64,000 nucleotides of DNA from DASUKM01 sp036278735 (GTDB taxonomy: Bacteria > Acidobacteriota > Vicinamibacteria > Vicinamibacterales > 2-12-FULL-66-21), in NCBI GenBank assembly GCA_036278735.1, contig DASUKM010000032.1, positions 38,264 to 102,263 of the forward strand, written 5' to 3'. Under the pieces are notes generated by a model. The model saw only the letters and a program-made list of their open reading frames with translations, was not told the DNA's origin and did not search any database. Position 1 is the stretch's first letter; the number at the start of each line of letters is the position of its first letter. This document shows, piece after piece, positions 1 through 12,045 of this stretch. Both the position numbers and the translations under genes were made by a program.

Positions 1-183
1 CTGCTGCGCATGCAGGATCCGTTTCCGTTCAACGCAGGGCCGAAGACCGGTGCGCTCGTCGAAGCGACGGTGGGGAAGGGGCACTGGGTCTACATCGGCC
101 TGAGCCTCTGGCGTCAGCTTCCGGCGGGCACCGACGGGGCGTACCGGCTGATGGCCAACCTGCTCTCGCTGGGGAAGAAGTAG
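1..183 (+). CDS. C-terminal end of a protein, probably PIG-L family deacetylase (partial)
   Basis: The frame is open from the first base of the window and ends at TAG 181-183, giving 60 residues with no start in view. The segment contains RMQDPFPFN, GHWVYIGLSLWRQLP and GAYRLMANL. From memory this resembles the C-terminal domain that follows the LmbE/PIG-L deacetylase domain in acidobacterial proteins, but the catalytic domain lies outside the window, so the name is an inference. It ends 5 nt before argH and probably shares its transcript. Confidence 0.5.
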   Translation: MLRMQDPFPFNAGPKTGALVEATVGKGHWVYIGLSLWRQLPAGTDGAYRLMANLLSLGKK

Positions 184-188
184 CCGAT

Positions 189-1658
189 ATGGGGGAGACG
201 CCGCTGCATTTCTCGCCGGATTACGTATCGATCGTCCTCAACGAAATCTTCGAGGACGCCAAGGCGCAGTTCATCCCCGCGCTGATGCAGATCCAGCGCG
301 CGCATCTGGTGATGCTCGTCGACCAGGCGATCGTTTCGCGCGCCGACGGGCGCGCGCTCCGCGATGCGCTCGCCGCGATCGACGTCGACGCCCTCGCGCG
401 CGTGGTCTACGACGGCACGTACGAGGATCTGTTCTTCTACATGGAGCGGGTGATTGTCGAGGCCTCGGGCCCCGACGTCGCCGGACGGCTGCACACCGCG
501 CGCTCCCGCAACGACATCGACATGACGATGTACCGGATGCGGCAGCGGGAGCTGCTGCTGGCCGTCGTCGACGGCGTGCTGGCGCTGCGCGGGGTGTTCG
601 TCGATCTGGCGTCGCGCCATCGCGAGACGATCTTCGCCGCGCACACGCACACGCAGCCGGCGCAGCCCTCGACCATCGCCCACTATCTGCTCGCCGTCGT
701 CGAGCAGCTCGAGCGCGACACGGCCCGGCTGCGGGCGGCATATGCGTCGACGAACCGGAACCCGCTGGGGGCGTGCGCCATCACCGGGACGGGATTTCCG
801 ATCGACCGCGGCCGCACGACCGCGCTGCTCGGATTCGACGCACCGACGGTGAACACGTACGGGAGCATCGCGACCGTCGATTACCTGCTCGAGAGCGTCA
901 GCGCCACGGCGGTGCTGCTGACCGGCGTCGGCCGGGTCGTCCAGGACCTGCTGCTCTGGTGCATGAACGAGTTCGGGTATCTGCGGCTGTCCGACGGGTT
1001 CGTGCAGAGCAGCAGCATCATGCCGCAGAAGCGCAACCCCGTCGCGCTGGAGCACGCGCGCGCGATCGGCAGCAAGGCGCTCGGACAGGCCGCGGGGATC
1101 ATGCTGAGCGTGCACAACACGCCGTTCGGCGACATCGTCGACACCGAAGACGATCTGCAGCCGCTCGTCTCGTCGATGTTCAAGGACGCGGCCCGCACGG
1201 TGACGCTCATCGCCGCGGCCATGGCCGACGCGCAGTTCGATATCGCGCGGCTCGCGCAGCGCGCCGGCCAGGGATGGATCACCGTCACGGAACTGGCGGA
1301 CACGCTCGCCCGCGATCACGGCCTGCCGTTCCGCAGCGGGCATGCCATCGCGGCGCGGCTGATCGCCCGGGCTGGCCAGCACCCGGAATTGCCGCTGTCG
1401 GCAATCCTGCGCGACGCCTCCGCGGAGGTGACCGGCACGCCGATCGTGTACGACGAGGCGGCGCTGGCCGTCGTCCTCAGCCCGCGCCACTTCGTCGACG
1501 TACGCACGACGCTCGGCGGCCCCGCGCCGTCCGAGACCGCGCGCGCGCTGGGTGTGTCTACCGACCTGCTGCAGGCCGATCGTGCCTGGCGCGACGGCGT
1601 CGTCGCGCATCTGCGCGCGGCGGAACAGGCCCTGGCCGACGCCGTGGCGGCGCTGTGA
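189..1658 (+). CDS. argH: argininosuccinate lyase
   Basis: Cleaves argininosuccinate to arginine and fumarate, the last step of arginine synthesis, in the cytoplasm. The 489-aa product has the fumarase/aspartase superfamily signature SSSIMPQKRNP at about residues 274-284, the N-terminal ARSRNDIDM block and the HTHTQPAQPST block that supply substrate-binding and catalytic residues. Length is slightly above the usual 455-470. The start is ATG 189, 5 nt after the preceding stop. No other arginine genes are adjacent, although carA-carB, which also feed arginine synthesis, lie 6 kb downstream. Confidence 0.96.
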   Translation: MGETPLHFSPDYVSIVLNEIFEDAKAQFIPALMQIQRAHLVMLVDQAIVSRADGRALRDALAAIDVDALARVVYDGTYEDLFFYMERVIVEASGPDVAGRLHTARSRNDIDMTMYRMRQRELLLAVVDGVLALRGVFVDLASRHRETIFAAHTHTQPAQPSTIAHYLLAVVEQLERDTARLRAAYASTNRNPLGACAITGTGFPIDRGRTTALLGFDAPTVNTYGSIATVDYLLESVSATAVLLTGVGRVVQDLLLWCMNEFGYLRLSDGFVQSSSIMPQKRNPVALEHARAIGSKALGQAAGIMLSVHNTPFGDIVDTEDDLQPLVSSMFKDAARTVTLIAAAMADAQFDIARLAQRAGQGWITVTELADTLARDHGLPFRSGHAIAARLIARAGQHPELPLSAILRDASAEVTGTPIVYDEAALAVVLSPRHFVDVRTTLGGPAPSETARALGVSTDLLQADRAWRDGVVAHLRAAEQALADAVAAL

Positions 1659-1691
1659 CGCCACCACGCCCGGCGGAATCGTCCACGCGCC

Positions 1692-2828
1692 TCACCGCCC
1701 GATCATCAGAATCGTGAACGAGCCCGGGATCGCCGGGGCGCGCCGCCCTCGGCCGCGCCCCCGGCCTTCGCCGGGCGCCGGTGCCGGGGCCGGTCCGCGC
1801 TCTTCGCTCATCGTGAAGACGTGGTTCGTCTTCGTGTCGAGCGTGATCGTCCGGGCGCCGTTCATCGTCTGCAGATTCTGTTCGACCTCGAAACTGGTCG
1901 GACTCGTCTCCTTGACGACGGTCAGGTTGCCGTTGCCGAGCGTGCTGAACGCTTCCATCGTCGCCGGGTCGAAGACGGCGCCGTCGGACCCGCCGGGCAG
2001 CGGCTCGGTCGTGAGGATCTGGCCGGTGTCGGCGCGCAGGATCACCATCGCCGGCTTGGGCGGATCGGCCGGCGGGTTGCCGGAATTCGCGCACGCCGCG
2101 AAGAGTACCTGGTTCTTCGCATCGAGCGCGAGGCCGTTGCAACGGCCCTTGTCGCCCAGCGGGAAGTGTGCCGTCGCTTTCATCGCCTTCGCGTCGACGG
2201 CCGTCACGCTGCCGGGCATGTCCTGCATGACGACCCAGAGCTTGCCCTTTCCGTCGGCCACCCCTTCCTCGGGGACGCCGCCCAGATCGATCGTGCCGAC
2301 GACGGTGCCGTCTTTGGCGTCGATGACGGTCGCATTCTTCGTCGGATGGCTGAAGATGTAGACACGCTCGTTGAAGGCGTCGAAGAGAATGCCGTCGGGT
2401 GAGGCGTCGCCGACGTCGATCGTCTTGATCGGCTTCATCGTGCGGGTGTCGAACATCGAGACCGGCTTGCCGCTGACGAAGCCGTGCCCCGATTTCGGAT
2501 CGACCGCGGTGCCGTGCCCCCCGACCCCTTCGATTTCACCGACCGGCTTCAGCGTATCGAGATCGAAGATCGTGAGCCGCGGCGGGCGGGCGGCCGCCGC
2601 GGCCGTCGTATCCGTCGCCTCCACGGCGCGCGTGCCGCCGCGCGGAATGTACAACCGGCGGCCGGCGGCGTCGGCGTAGATGTAGTCCCAGCCCCCTTCG
2701 CCACCGACTCTGGCCCTCTCGAGGACTTTGTACGGTCCGCTGGACGCCTGCTGCTGCGCGGAACCGACCGCCGCGGCGAGCACGAGAGCCCCTGCGATGA
2801 ATGTGACGAATGCGACAACTCGATGCAT
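1692..2828 (-). CDS. secreted YVTN-type beta-propeller protein
   Basis: 378 aa with an N-terminal signal peptide (hydrophobic stretch about residues 5-22, cleavage near GSAQQ). Repeated blade-like units follow, of the type TLKPVGEIEGV, TMKPIKTIDVGD and DGTVVGTIDLGG, as in the 40-residue YVTN/SMP-30-like beta-propellers that fold in the periplasm. The C-terminus carries a Pro/Ala then Gly/Arg-rich linker before the final blade strand. The start at ATG 2828 is preceded by AAGGAG with 7-nt spacing. It converges with argH. The ligand or enzymatic role is not visible; many homologues are only described as periplasmic binding or scaffold propellers. Confidence 0.8.
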   Translation of the reverse strand: MHRVVAFVTFIAGALVLAAAVGSAQQQASSGPYKVLERARVGGEGGWDYIYADAAGRRLYIPRGGTRAVEATDTTAAAAARPPRLTIFDLDTLKPVGEIEGVGGHGTAVDPKSGHGFVSGKPVSMFDTRTMKPIKTIDVGDASPDGILFDAFNERVYIFSHPTKNATVIDAKDGTVVGTIDLGGVPEEGVADGKGKLWVVMQDMPGSVTAVDAKAMKATAHFPLGDKGRCNGLALDAKNQVLFAACANSGNPPADPPKPAMVILRADTGQILTTEPLPGGSDGAVFDPATMEAFSTLGNGNLTVVKETSPTSFEVEQNLQTMNGARTITLDTKTNHVFTMSEERGPAPAPAPGEGRGRGRGRRAPAIPGSFTILMIGR

Positions 2829-2870
2829 CGGAACGCTCCTTGACGGGAGCGAGTCTATACCCGTTGCTGT

Positions 2871-2924
2871 GTAGGCCGGGTCTTCAGACCCGGCACAGGT
2901 GTAGGCCGGGTCTTCAGACCCGGC
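2871..2924. repeat. two tandem copies of a palindromic REP-like repeat
   Basis: Copies at 2871-2894 and 2901-2924 share GTAG plus the palindrome GCCGGGTCTTCAGACCCGGC, in the same orientation and 6 nt apart. Further copies lie at 21868-21891 and, in both orientations and with variants, at 58307-58414. This pair sits between the start of the propeller gene and the end of the next minus-strand gene. Confidence 0.85.
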
Positions 2925-2981
2925 GGGGGGAGCAGGACCCCCGCCAACGGCAACGCGCCAGGTCGCGGTGGACTGTGAGCG

Positions 2982-3671
2982 CTACGAACTCCACCGCAGG
3001 CGCACGCCGAGCAGCGTTGTCGGCGCGCCGTTCTCCGCGAACGGCCCGATCCAGAACACGCGGAGCTCAGGCACGATCGAGAGGATGCGCGTCATCCGGA
3101 TGCGCACCCCTGCACCGAACACCAGCTTGGGCCCTGCAATCATGCGCGCGCTCGACGCCTCGGAGACACCCACGACGGCTCCGGCTGCGTCCACGTCCTG
3201 CAGCGTCGTCTCGAATCGCTCGGATTGAAACGTCACTGCCGCTCCGGCCGACACGAACAATCGGGCAGGCCCATGAAGGCAAGACGACCATGCGAGGAGG
3301 CCGCTGACGACAGCGGTCCTCGTGGAGGCCACGCCGGTGGCGTGCTGGCGCGGCTCGTACAACTCCCACCTGGCCGTCGACGTCGTGCGTGGACCGACCT
3401 GGAGGTCGCCCACAGCCATTATTTCGAGACGGGGGCCCAGCGAGACGCCCGCCCCCAGCATGACGTCGGCTGCATCGTGTCCGGAGCAGCACGCCGAGGC
3501 GTGAGTCCACCCGCCGCCGGCCGCCAGGAACACCGGCCGCCGATGCGGCTGTGCCGTGGCCATCGCGGGCGTGGCGAGATGCATCGAGACCACCAGCACC
3601 CAGAGGTATGGGAAGGTGCATACCTCGTTAGTGCGCGAGCACCCGGAACTTCGGCTCACGCGCATGATCAC
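2982..3671 (-). CDS. hypothetical secreted protein, possibly a small outer-membrane beta-barrel
   Basis: 229 aa. A hydrophobic N-terminal stretch (around WVLVVSMHLATPAMATAQP) looks like a signal peptide with an AxA cleavage site. The rest alternates short hydrophobic strands and turns and ends in an aromatic/charged strand (GVRLRWSS), a pattern seen in small outer-membrane barrels. No family signature was recognised. Which of the two close ATG codons is used is uncertain. Codon position GC is less extreme than in its neighbours. Confidence 0.55.
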   Translation of the reverse strand: MIMRVSRSSGCSRTNEVCTFPYLWVLVVSMHLATPAMATAQPHRRPVFLAAGGGWTHASACCSGHDAADVMLGAGVSLGPRLEIMAVGDLQVGPRTTSTARWELYEPRQHATGVASTRTAVVSGLLAWSSCLHGPARLFVSAGAAVTFQSERFETTLQDVDAAGAVVGVSEASSARMIAGPKLVFGAGVRIRMTRILSIVPELRVFWIGPFAENGAPTTLLGVRLRWSS

Positions 3672-3727
3672 AGGTCAGCGCGGGAAGGACTGGCCCTCAA
3701 TGGGCGCATGAGACGGGCAGCAGGACT

Positions 3728-5419
3728 TCAGACGGTCACGATCCAGTGCTGCCCGAGGCCGAGCGGCAGCTCTTCGATCAGGCGATCGACGATCCCCGGA
3801 CCGTAGCGATTCAGGAAGTACACGACGCCGAGCGTGCGCTCCTGCGAATGCCCCAGCGGAAACGCCTGGGCCTGAAGGCGCGTGAACTGGCGCCGCAGCG
3901 TGTCGTCCCGGCGCTTGGCCGCATGGATCACCTTGCTGTGCAGGGATCGCAGATCGTGTTCGATGCGGCCGACCGTCGTCCGGGCCGCGCCGGTGAGCGT
4001 CGCGTCGAGCGCGGGCAGCGCATCGATCACGCGCTGCATGCTGCGCGTGATCTGCTCGGCCGCGTCGCGCAGCGAGGCTTCGACCGCCTGCGGCAGCTGT
4101 GATTCCAGCAGCCGGTTCAGGGCGGATTCGTCCTGGGGTTGCAGATCTTCGAACGGGACGTTGTACTTGGCGAGAAAGCGGCTGCTGGCCGAATCGAGCA
4201 GCGTCGCGGTCGCTCGCGGATACATGAGCGGCATCGGCAGCCCGAACTGCCTGTACACGCCGCCGAGCTGTCCCAGATACGCCAGCTCACTCGGGCCCGC
4301 GACATAGCAGATGGTCGGAAAGAGCGCGTCCTGCACGATCGGCCGGAGCAGCACGTTGGGACTGAAGGCCTCGGGACGCGCCGCCGCCTGCCGCACCAGA
4401 TCGTCGGCCGCATAGGTGCGGTCGCCGACGACGAAGCCGTCTCCCTGCCGCTTGATCGGCCGTCGCCCGCCGTCCAGACTGAAGAGCGCGAGACTGTCCG
4501 GCTGCGGCATGACCTGCGGCTCGTGCCCGCGTTCGGCGAGCGCGTGGCCCGCGTCGGTCGCGAGCGCGGCCGTGCGGCCGGGCGACCCGAGTTCGCGCGC
4601 GAAGATGCCGGCGGCGAGCGGCTTGGCCGCGGGATCCGCCGACTCGAACACGACGAGGCCGTACGGACCGAGCAGTCGCTCGATCCACTGCGCGAACGCG
4701 GAGGCCATCCCGGCGCCCGCGTGCCAGGCCTGCTCGAGTCCGGCGACCACGTCGGCGGTGAACTCGGTGCGGGGGAGTGCGGCCTCGAGCTCCCGGATGG
4801 TTTGCTCGATGCGGCTGTCCAGCTGCAGCTTCGCGACTGGCAGCTCGCCGGCTCCGGAGAGATCGGCAAGCGTGACGGTACGCGGCTGGAATTCCGCATC
4901 GAGCACCGTACAGCGCCGGACCTCCTCCCAATCGTGATCTTCGGCGTCCACCCAGAAGATGGGCACGGCGGCGATCCCCTGCTTCTGTTCCGTGCGCCGC
5001 GCGAGCTGGATCGCGGTAATCGCCTTGAGCAGCGTGAACAGCGGGCCGCCGAAGGCCCCCGCCTGCTGGCCGGTGACGACGGCGACGGTGGTCGCCTCGG
5101 AGAGCCGAGTGGCGGCGGCGCGCGCCGCCGGCGGGGCACCCCGGCGTGCCTGCTGGGCTTGGAGGACCGCGGCGATCGCGGCCCGGTCGCGCGGATGCGC
5201 TTGCGCGCGCTCGACGGCCGATCGCCACGCGACGTCCGTGGTGGGATCGCCGGCATAGAGCGGCGCGATGCGTTCGAACTGGTAGGCGTAATCGCCGGCA
5301 AGCCGCCGGATCCACGGGAATCGGCGGACATCGACACCGGCCGCACGCAGGTGGCCGCTATCTGGGACGGTGGACGTCGCCGACTCGCTCGACACGGAGT
5401 CGTACTCTCTCAGAGCCAT
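3728..5419 (-). CDS. bshC: putative cysteine ligase BshC (bacillithiol biosynthesis)
   Basis: BshC is the enzyme assigned to adding cysteine to glucosaminyl-malate in the last step of bacillithiol synthesis, a low-molecular-weight thiol. The 563-aa product has the diagnostic blocks VAVVTGQQAGAFGGPLFTLLKA and FWVDAEDHDWEEV (nucleotide-fold N-terminal half) and a long C-terminal coiled-coil segment rich in charged residues. ATG 5419 (MALREYDS) was chosen because the frame runs 71 codons further upstream without family resemblance and into the divergent promoter region. The gene is divergent from the PEGA pseudokinase. Other bacillithiol genes (bshA, bshB) are not in the window. Confidence 0.9.
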   Translation of the reverse strand: MALREYDSVSSESATSTVPDSGHLRAAGVDVRRFPWIRRLAGDYAYQFERIAPLYAGDPTTDVAWRSAVERAQAHPRDRAAIAAVLQAQQARRGAPPAARAAATRLSEATTVAVVTGQQAGAFGGPLFTLLKAITAIQLARRTEQKQGIAAVPIFWVDAEDHDWEEVRRCTVLDAEFQPRTVTLADLSGAGELPVAKLQLDSRIEQTIRELEAALPRTEFTADVVAGLEQAWHAGAGMASAFAQWIERLLGPYGLVVFESADPAAKPLAAGIFARELGSPGRTAALATDAGHALAERGHEPQVMPQPDSLALFSLDGGRRPIKRQGDGFVVGDRTYAADDLVRQAAARPEAFSPNVLLRPIVQDALFPTICYVAGPSELAYLGQLGGVYRQFGLPMPLMYPRATATLLDSASSRFLAKYNVPFEDLQPQDESALNRLLESQLPQAVEASLRDAAEQITRSMQRVIDALPALDATLTGAARTTVGRIEHDLRSLHSKVIHAAKRRDDTLRRQFTRLQAQAFPLGHSQERTLGVVYFLNRYGPGIVDRLIEELPLGLGQHWIVTV

Positions 5420-5535
5420 CGGAAAGCTGTCAAGGCGGGCCGCGGGACCCCGCACCTCGTCTGTGACGCGCGCGGCGTCGGATCGGATCCCGGCGCGGGC
5501 ACCCCAGCGGCACGCGCGAACAAAGACCCCGGCCC

Positions 5536-7584
5536 GTGTTACATTCTGATGATCACCTTGTCGCTCCAGGAGTTGCGTCGCTGACCAGAGAGGACCCGAG
5601 CGCGTTTCCACCGCCACCGGCATTCGGTCCATTCCGGGTGCTGCATCAAATCGGTGTCGGTGCGCTGGGCCCCGTGTTCCGTACGTACGATCCGGCCCGG
5701 GATCGCCTCGTCGCCGTCAAGGTGTTTCGCCTCGAGATCGTGCCCGAGCAGGCGCAGGCGCTCGCCGACGAGCTGAACCGCGCATCCCAGGCCGGGCTGT
5801 TTCATCCGTCCATCGTCGAGCCGGTGACCGCGGGTGTGGAAGGGACGGTGGCGTACCGCGCCGAGGAGTACGTGGCGGCCGAGTCGCTCGACATCGCCAT
5901 GCGCCACTACGCCTCGGCGGGTCTCGACACCGCGCTGCCATTCCTGGCGCAGCTGGCCGGCGCCATCGACTTCGCGCGTTCGGCCGGCGTGGGACACGGC
6001 GGACTGCATCCGCGCGACGTGTTCGTGACGCCCGACGAGGCCCGCGCGACGGGATTCGGCGTCGTCGAAGCGCTCGAGCGGGTCGGCATCCGCGCGCCCG
6101 TGCGCCGCCCTTACAGCGCGCCGGAGCGCATTGCCGGCGAGCCGTGGAGCACGCCGGCCGACGTCTTCGCCCTCGCGGCGATCGCCTTCGAGATGTTGAC
6201 GGGCCGCCGTCCCGCCGGCACCGGCGCGCAGATTGGGCCGATGGCCGACGCGCACCTCGGGGGCCACGCGGATGCGATCTGGGCCGTCCTCGCGCGCGGC
6301 ATGGACGACGAGGCCGCCCGCCGCTACCCGTCGGCGCTCGCCTTGGCCTCAGCACTCGAATCGGCCGCCCGCGGCGAGATCGATCCGAGTGTGATGGCGA
6401 CCGTTCCGGTCGCGGCGCCCGCGGCCGCCGAGGCCGTCGCCGCGGCGAAGGGAGACGTTGCGGCCCTTGCGCCGACGGCCGACGTCCCGCCTGACGCCGA
6501 GGCGCCGCCGCAGACCGATGTGGTGGCCGACGCGGAGCACGCGGGCACGCTGTTCGATGTGTCGCCCGCCGCCGACGCGGCACTGGCGTCCGCCGCCGCG
6601 CCAGACGTCTTCAGCGAAATGCCGGAGGACCTCGAACAGCACATCCAGCCGGAGATCGCGAAGCCTCCCGATCGCGCCGATACGGTACAGCCGGCGCCCG
6701 CCGTTTTCGACGTCGCGCAGGCAGGCGCTGGATTCGATTTCGAGGACTCGGCCCTCGCAAGTTTCGGCGACACGCCGCTGCCCGATGCGCCGGCGCGCGC
6801 GCACGCGGGCGTGCTGCCGATCGCCGTCACCCTCATCCTCGGATTGCTCGTCGGCTTCGGCGCCGGATATTTCGAGGGCCATCGCGATCGGACGGTTCCC
6901 GCGAGCGCGGCCGCGGCCGACGCGTCCATGCCGCCAGACGCGACCACGGCTGATGGCGCCGGCGTGACGCAACACGCACCGTCGCCCTCGCCCGCCACCG
7001 CGGCGCCGCCGGCCGTTCCCGATCGGGCGGCCCCCACCGCGCGCGCGACGGCGCCGGAGACTGTCCCGCCACCCGCGACGACGAGGGGACGCCTCGTGGT
7101 GCAGTCGACGCCGATGCGCGCGGCGGTCACGGTGAATGGCCGCTGGCGCGGGCGCACGCCCCTGACGCTCGAGTCGCTTGCCCTCGGCCACTACGTCGTC
7201 CGAGTCGTGGAGGACGGCTACCGTGTGGAGCGGCAGGAATTCACGCTGTCGCCGCGCGAAGCCGAGCACGTGATGACGGTGCACCTGCAGAAGGTATCGG
7301 CGCCCGCCGCGACCGAGCGGCGCTCGCCCGCGCGGAGCGCCCCCGCCGTCGCGCCGGAGCGGCAGTTCACGGGATCGCTGTTCGTCGATTCGCGGCCGCA
7401 GGGGGCCCGCGTGATGCTCGACGGCACGATCGTCGGGCACACGCCGCTGGTGTTGTCGTCCGTCAGGATCGGGGCGCACGTCGTGCGCCTCGAACTCGAC
7501 GAGCATCATCCCTGGAGCGCCGCGACCACGATCGTGGCGGGCCAGGAGACCAGGGTCACGGGATCACTCGAACGATTTCGATGA
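5536..7584 (+). CDS. membrane-anchored pseudokinase with two C-terminal PEGA domains
   Basis: 682 aa. Residues about 31-220 have the fold of a Hanks-type Ser/Thr kinase: a glycine-rich loop (GVGALG), VAVKVF with Lys62, APE (195-197) and the F-helix Asp. The catalytic HRD is HGG (154-156), the following K/N positions are H/D, and DFG is GFG (173-175). Both essential aspartates are therefore missing, so phosphotransfer is not expected. An acidic Pro/Ala-rich linker, one transmembrane helix (about 425-447) and two PEGA domains (about 517-588 and 611-680) follow; PEGA domains are extracytoplasmic beta modules. The GTG start at 5536 is uncertain. Its stop overlaps the carA start (ATGA), implying coupled translation. 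Confidence 0.85.
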   Translation: MLHSDDHLVAPGVASLTREDPSAFPPPPAFGPFRVLHQIGVGALGPVFRTYDPARDRLVAVKVFRLEIVPEQAQALADELNRASQAGLFHPSIVEPVTAGVEGTVAYRAEEYVAAESLDIAMRHYASAGLDTALPFLAQLAGAIDFARSAGVGHGGLHPRDVFVTPDEARATGFGVVEALERVGIRAPVRRPYSAPERIAGEPWSTPADVFALAAIAFEMLTGRRPAGTGAQIGPMADAHLGGHADAIWAVLARGMDDEAARRYPSALALASALESAARGEIDPSVMATVPVAAPAAAEAVAAAKGDVAALAPTADVPPDAEAPPQTDVVADAEHAGTLFDVSPAADAALASAAAPDVFSEMPEDLEQHIQPEIAKPPDRADTVQPAPAVFDVAQAGAGFDFEDSALASFGDTPLPDAPARAHAGVLPIAVTLILGLLVGFGAGYFEGHRDRTVPASAAAADASMPPDATTADGAGVTQHAPSPSPATAAPPAVPDRAAPTARATAPETVPPPATTRGRLVVQSTPMRAAVTVNGRWRGRTPLTLESLALGHYVVRVVEDGYRVERQEFTLSPREAEHVMTVHLQKVSAPAATERRSPARSAPAVAPERQFTGSLFVDSRPQGARVMLDGTIVGHTPLVLSSVRIGAHVVRLELDEHHPWSAATTIVAGQETRVTGSLERFR

Positions 7585-8699
7585 AAGCCATTCTCGCGCT
7601 CGAAAACGGCATCTGGTACGAAGGGGAAGCCGCCGGCGCCGCGGGCCGGACCGGCGGAGAGGTCGTGTTCAACACGAGCATGACCGGCTACCAGGAAGTC
7701 CTCACGGATCCGTCGTATTCGGGACAGATCGTCGCGATGACGGCGCCCGAAATCGGCAACTACGGCGTCGCCGCGGCCGACGAGGAATCCCGCGGCACGC
7801 AGGTCGCCGGATTCGTCGTCCGCGCCGAATCGCCGGTGGCGAGCAACTGGCGGGCGGACGGCACGCTGCGCGAGTACCTGGTGCGGCACGGCATCGTCGC
7901 GATCGCCGACATCGACACGCGCGCGCTCACCCGCGTGCTGCGGTCGGCCGGCGTCATGCGCGGGATCATCGCGACAGGCGACGCCGACCCGCGCCGGCTC
8001 GTCGACGAGGCGTGCGCGCTGCCCCCGATGGAGGGCTCCGATCTGGTCACCGGCGTCACGTGCGAACGCGCGTTCGACTGGGAGGCGCCGGCTGACGATG
8101 CGTTCAGGCCGAAGCCGCGGCGCGCGGCGCGGCCGCTGCGGATTGCGGCGTACGATTACGGGATGAAGTGGAACATCCTCCGCCGCTTCACCGCGTATGG
8201 CTGCGACGTGCGCGTGTTTCCGGCGACGGCGCCCGCGTCGGATCTGCTCGCGGCGAACCCGGACGGCATCTTTCTCAGCAACGGTCCGGGCGACCCGGCG
8301 GCGCTCGACTACGCGATCGGGGCGGCGCGCGAGCTGGTCGAGGCGGACGTGCCGGTGTTCGGCATCTGCCTCGGGCATCAGCTCCTCGCGCTGGCGATGG
8401 GGGGGCGCACGTACAAATTGAAGTTCGGACATCGCGGCGCGAACCATCCGGTGAAGGCGCTCGAGACCGGCAAAGTGGAAATCACCTCGCAGAACCACGG
8501 CTTCGCGGTCGACCCGGAGTCGCTGCCCGCCGACGTCACGGTGACGCACGTGAATTTGTACGACGGCACCGTCGAAGGGCTCCGGCACCTGACGCGGCCG
8601 GTCTTCTGCGTGCAGTACCATCCGGAAGCGGCGCCCGGCCCGCACGACGCCGATTACCTGTTCGAGCAGTTTCTCGACGAGATGGAGCGGCGGGCCTGA
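7581..8699 (+). CDS. carA: carbamoyl-phosphate synthase small (glutaminase) subunit
   Basis: Hydrolyses glutamine and channels ammonia to CarB for carbamoyl phosphate, used for arginine and pyrimidines. At 372 aa it has the usual length. The N-terminal CPSase_sm domain contains FNTSMTGYQEVLTDPSYSGQ. The class I glutamine amidotransferase domain has the nucleophile motif GICLGHQ (Cys near residue 263) and the His-Glu pair in YHPEAAPGP near the C-terminus. The start is ATG 7581, overlapping the pseudokinase stop by 4 nt. carB begins 24 nt downstream, so pseudokinase-carA-carB look like one operon. Confidence 0.97.
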   Translation: MKAILALENGIWYEGEAAGAAGRTGGEVVFNTSMTGYQEVLTDPSYSGQIVAMTAPEIGNYGVAAADEESRGTQVAGFVVRAESPVASNWRADGTLREYLVRHGIVAIADIDTRALTRVLRSAGVMRGIIATGDADPRRLVDEACALPPMEGSDLVTGVTCERAFDWEAPADDAFRPKPRRAARPLRIAAYDYGMKWNILRRFTAYGCDVRVFPATAPASDLLAANPDGIFLSNGPGDPAALDYAIGAARELVEADVPVFGICLGHQLLALAMGGRTYKLKFGHRGANHPVKALETGKVEITSQNHGFAVDPESLPADVTVTHVNLYDGTVEGLRHLTRPVFCVQYHPEAAPGPHDADYLFEQFLDEMERRA

Positions 8700-8723
8700 A
8701 CGACGTGACCTCCGTGATTCCCG

Positions 8724-12035
<3,312 letters not shown>

Positions 12036-12045
12036 TCCGGCCGCG

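Noticed and set aside
114..1667. Long open frame antisense to argH (about 517 codons)
   Set aside because: High GC produces long antisense frames; the product is Arg/Asp/His-rich without domains, while the plus strand encodes a clear argininosuccinate lyase.
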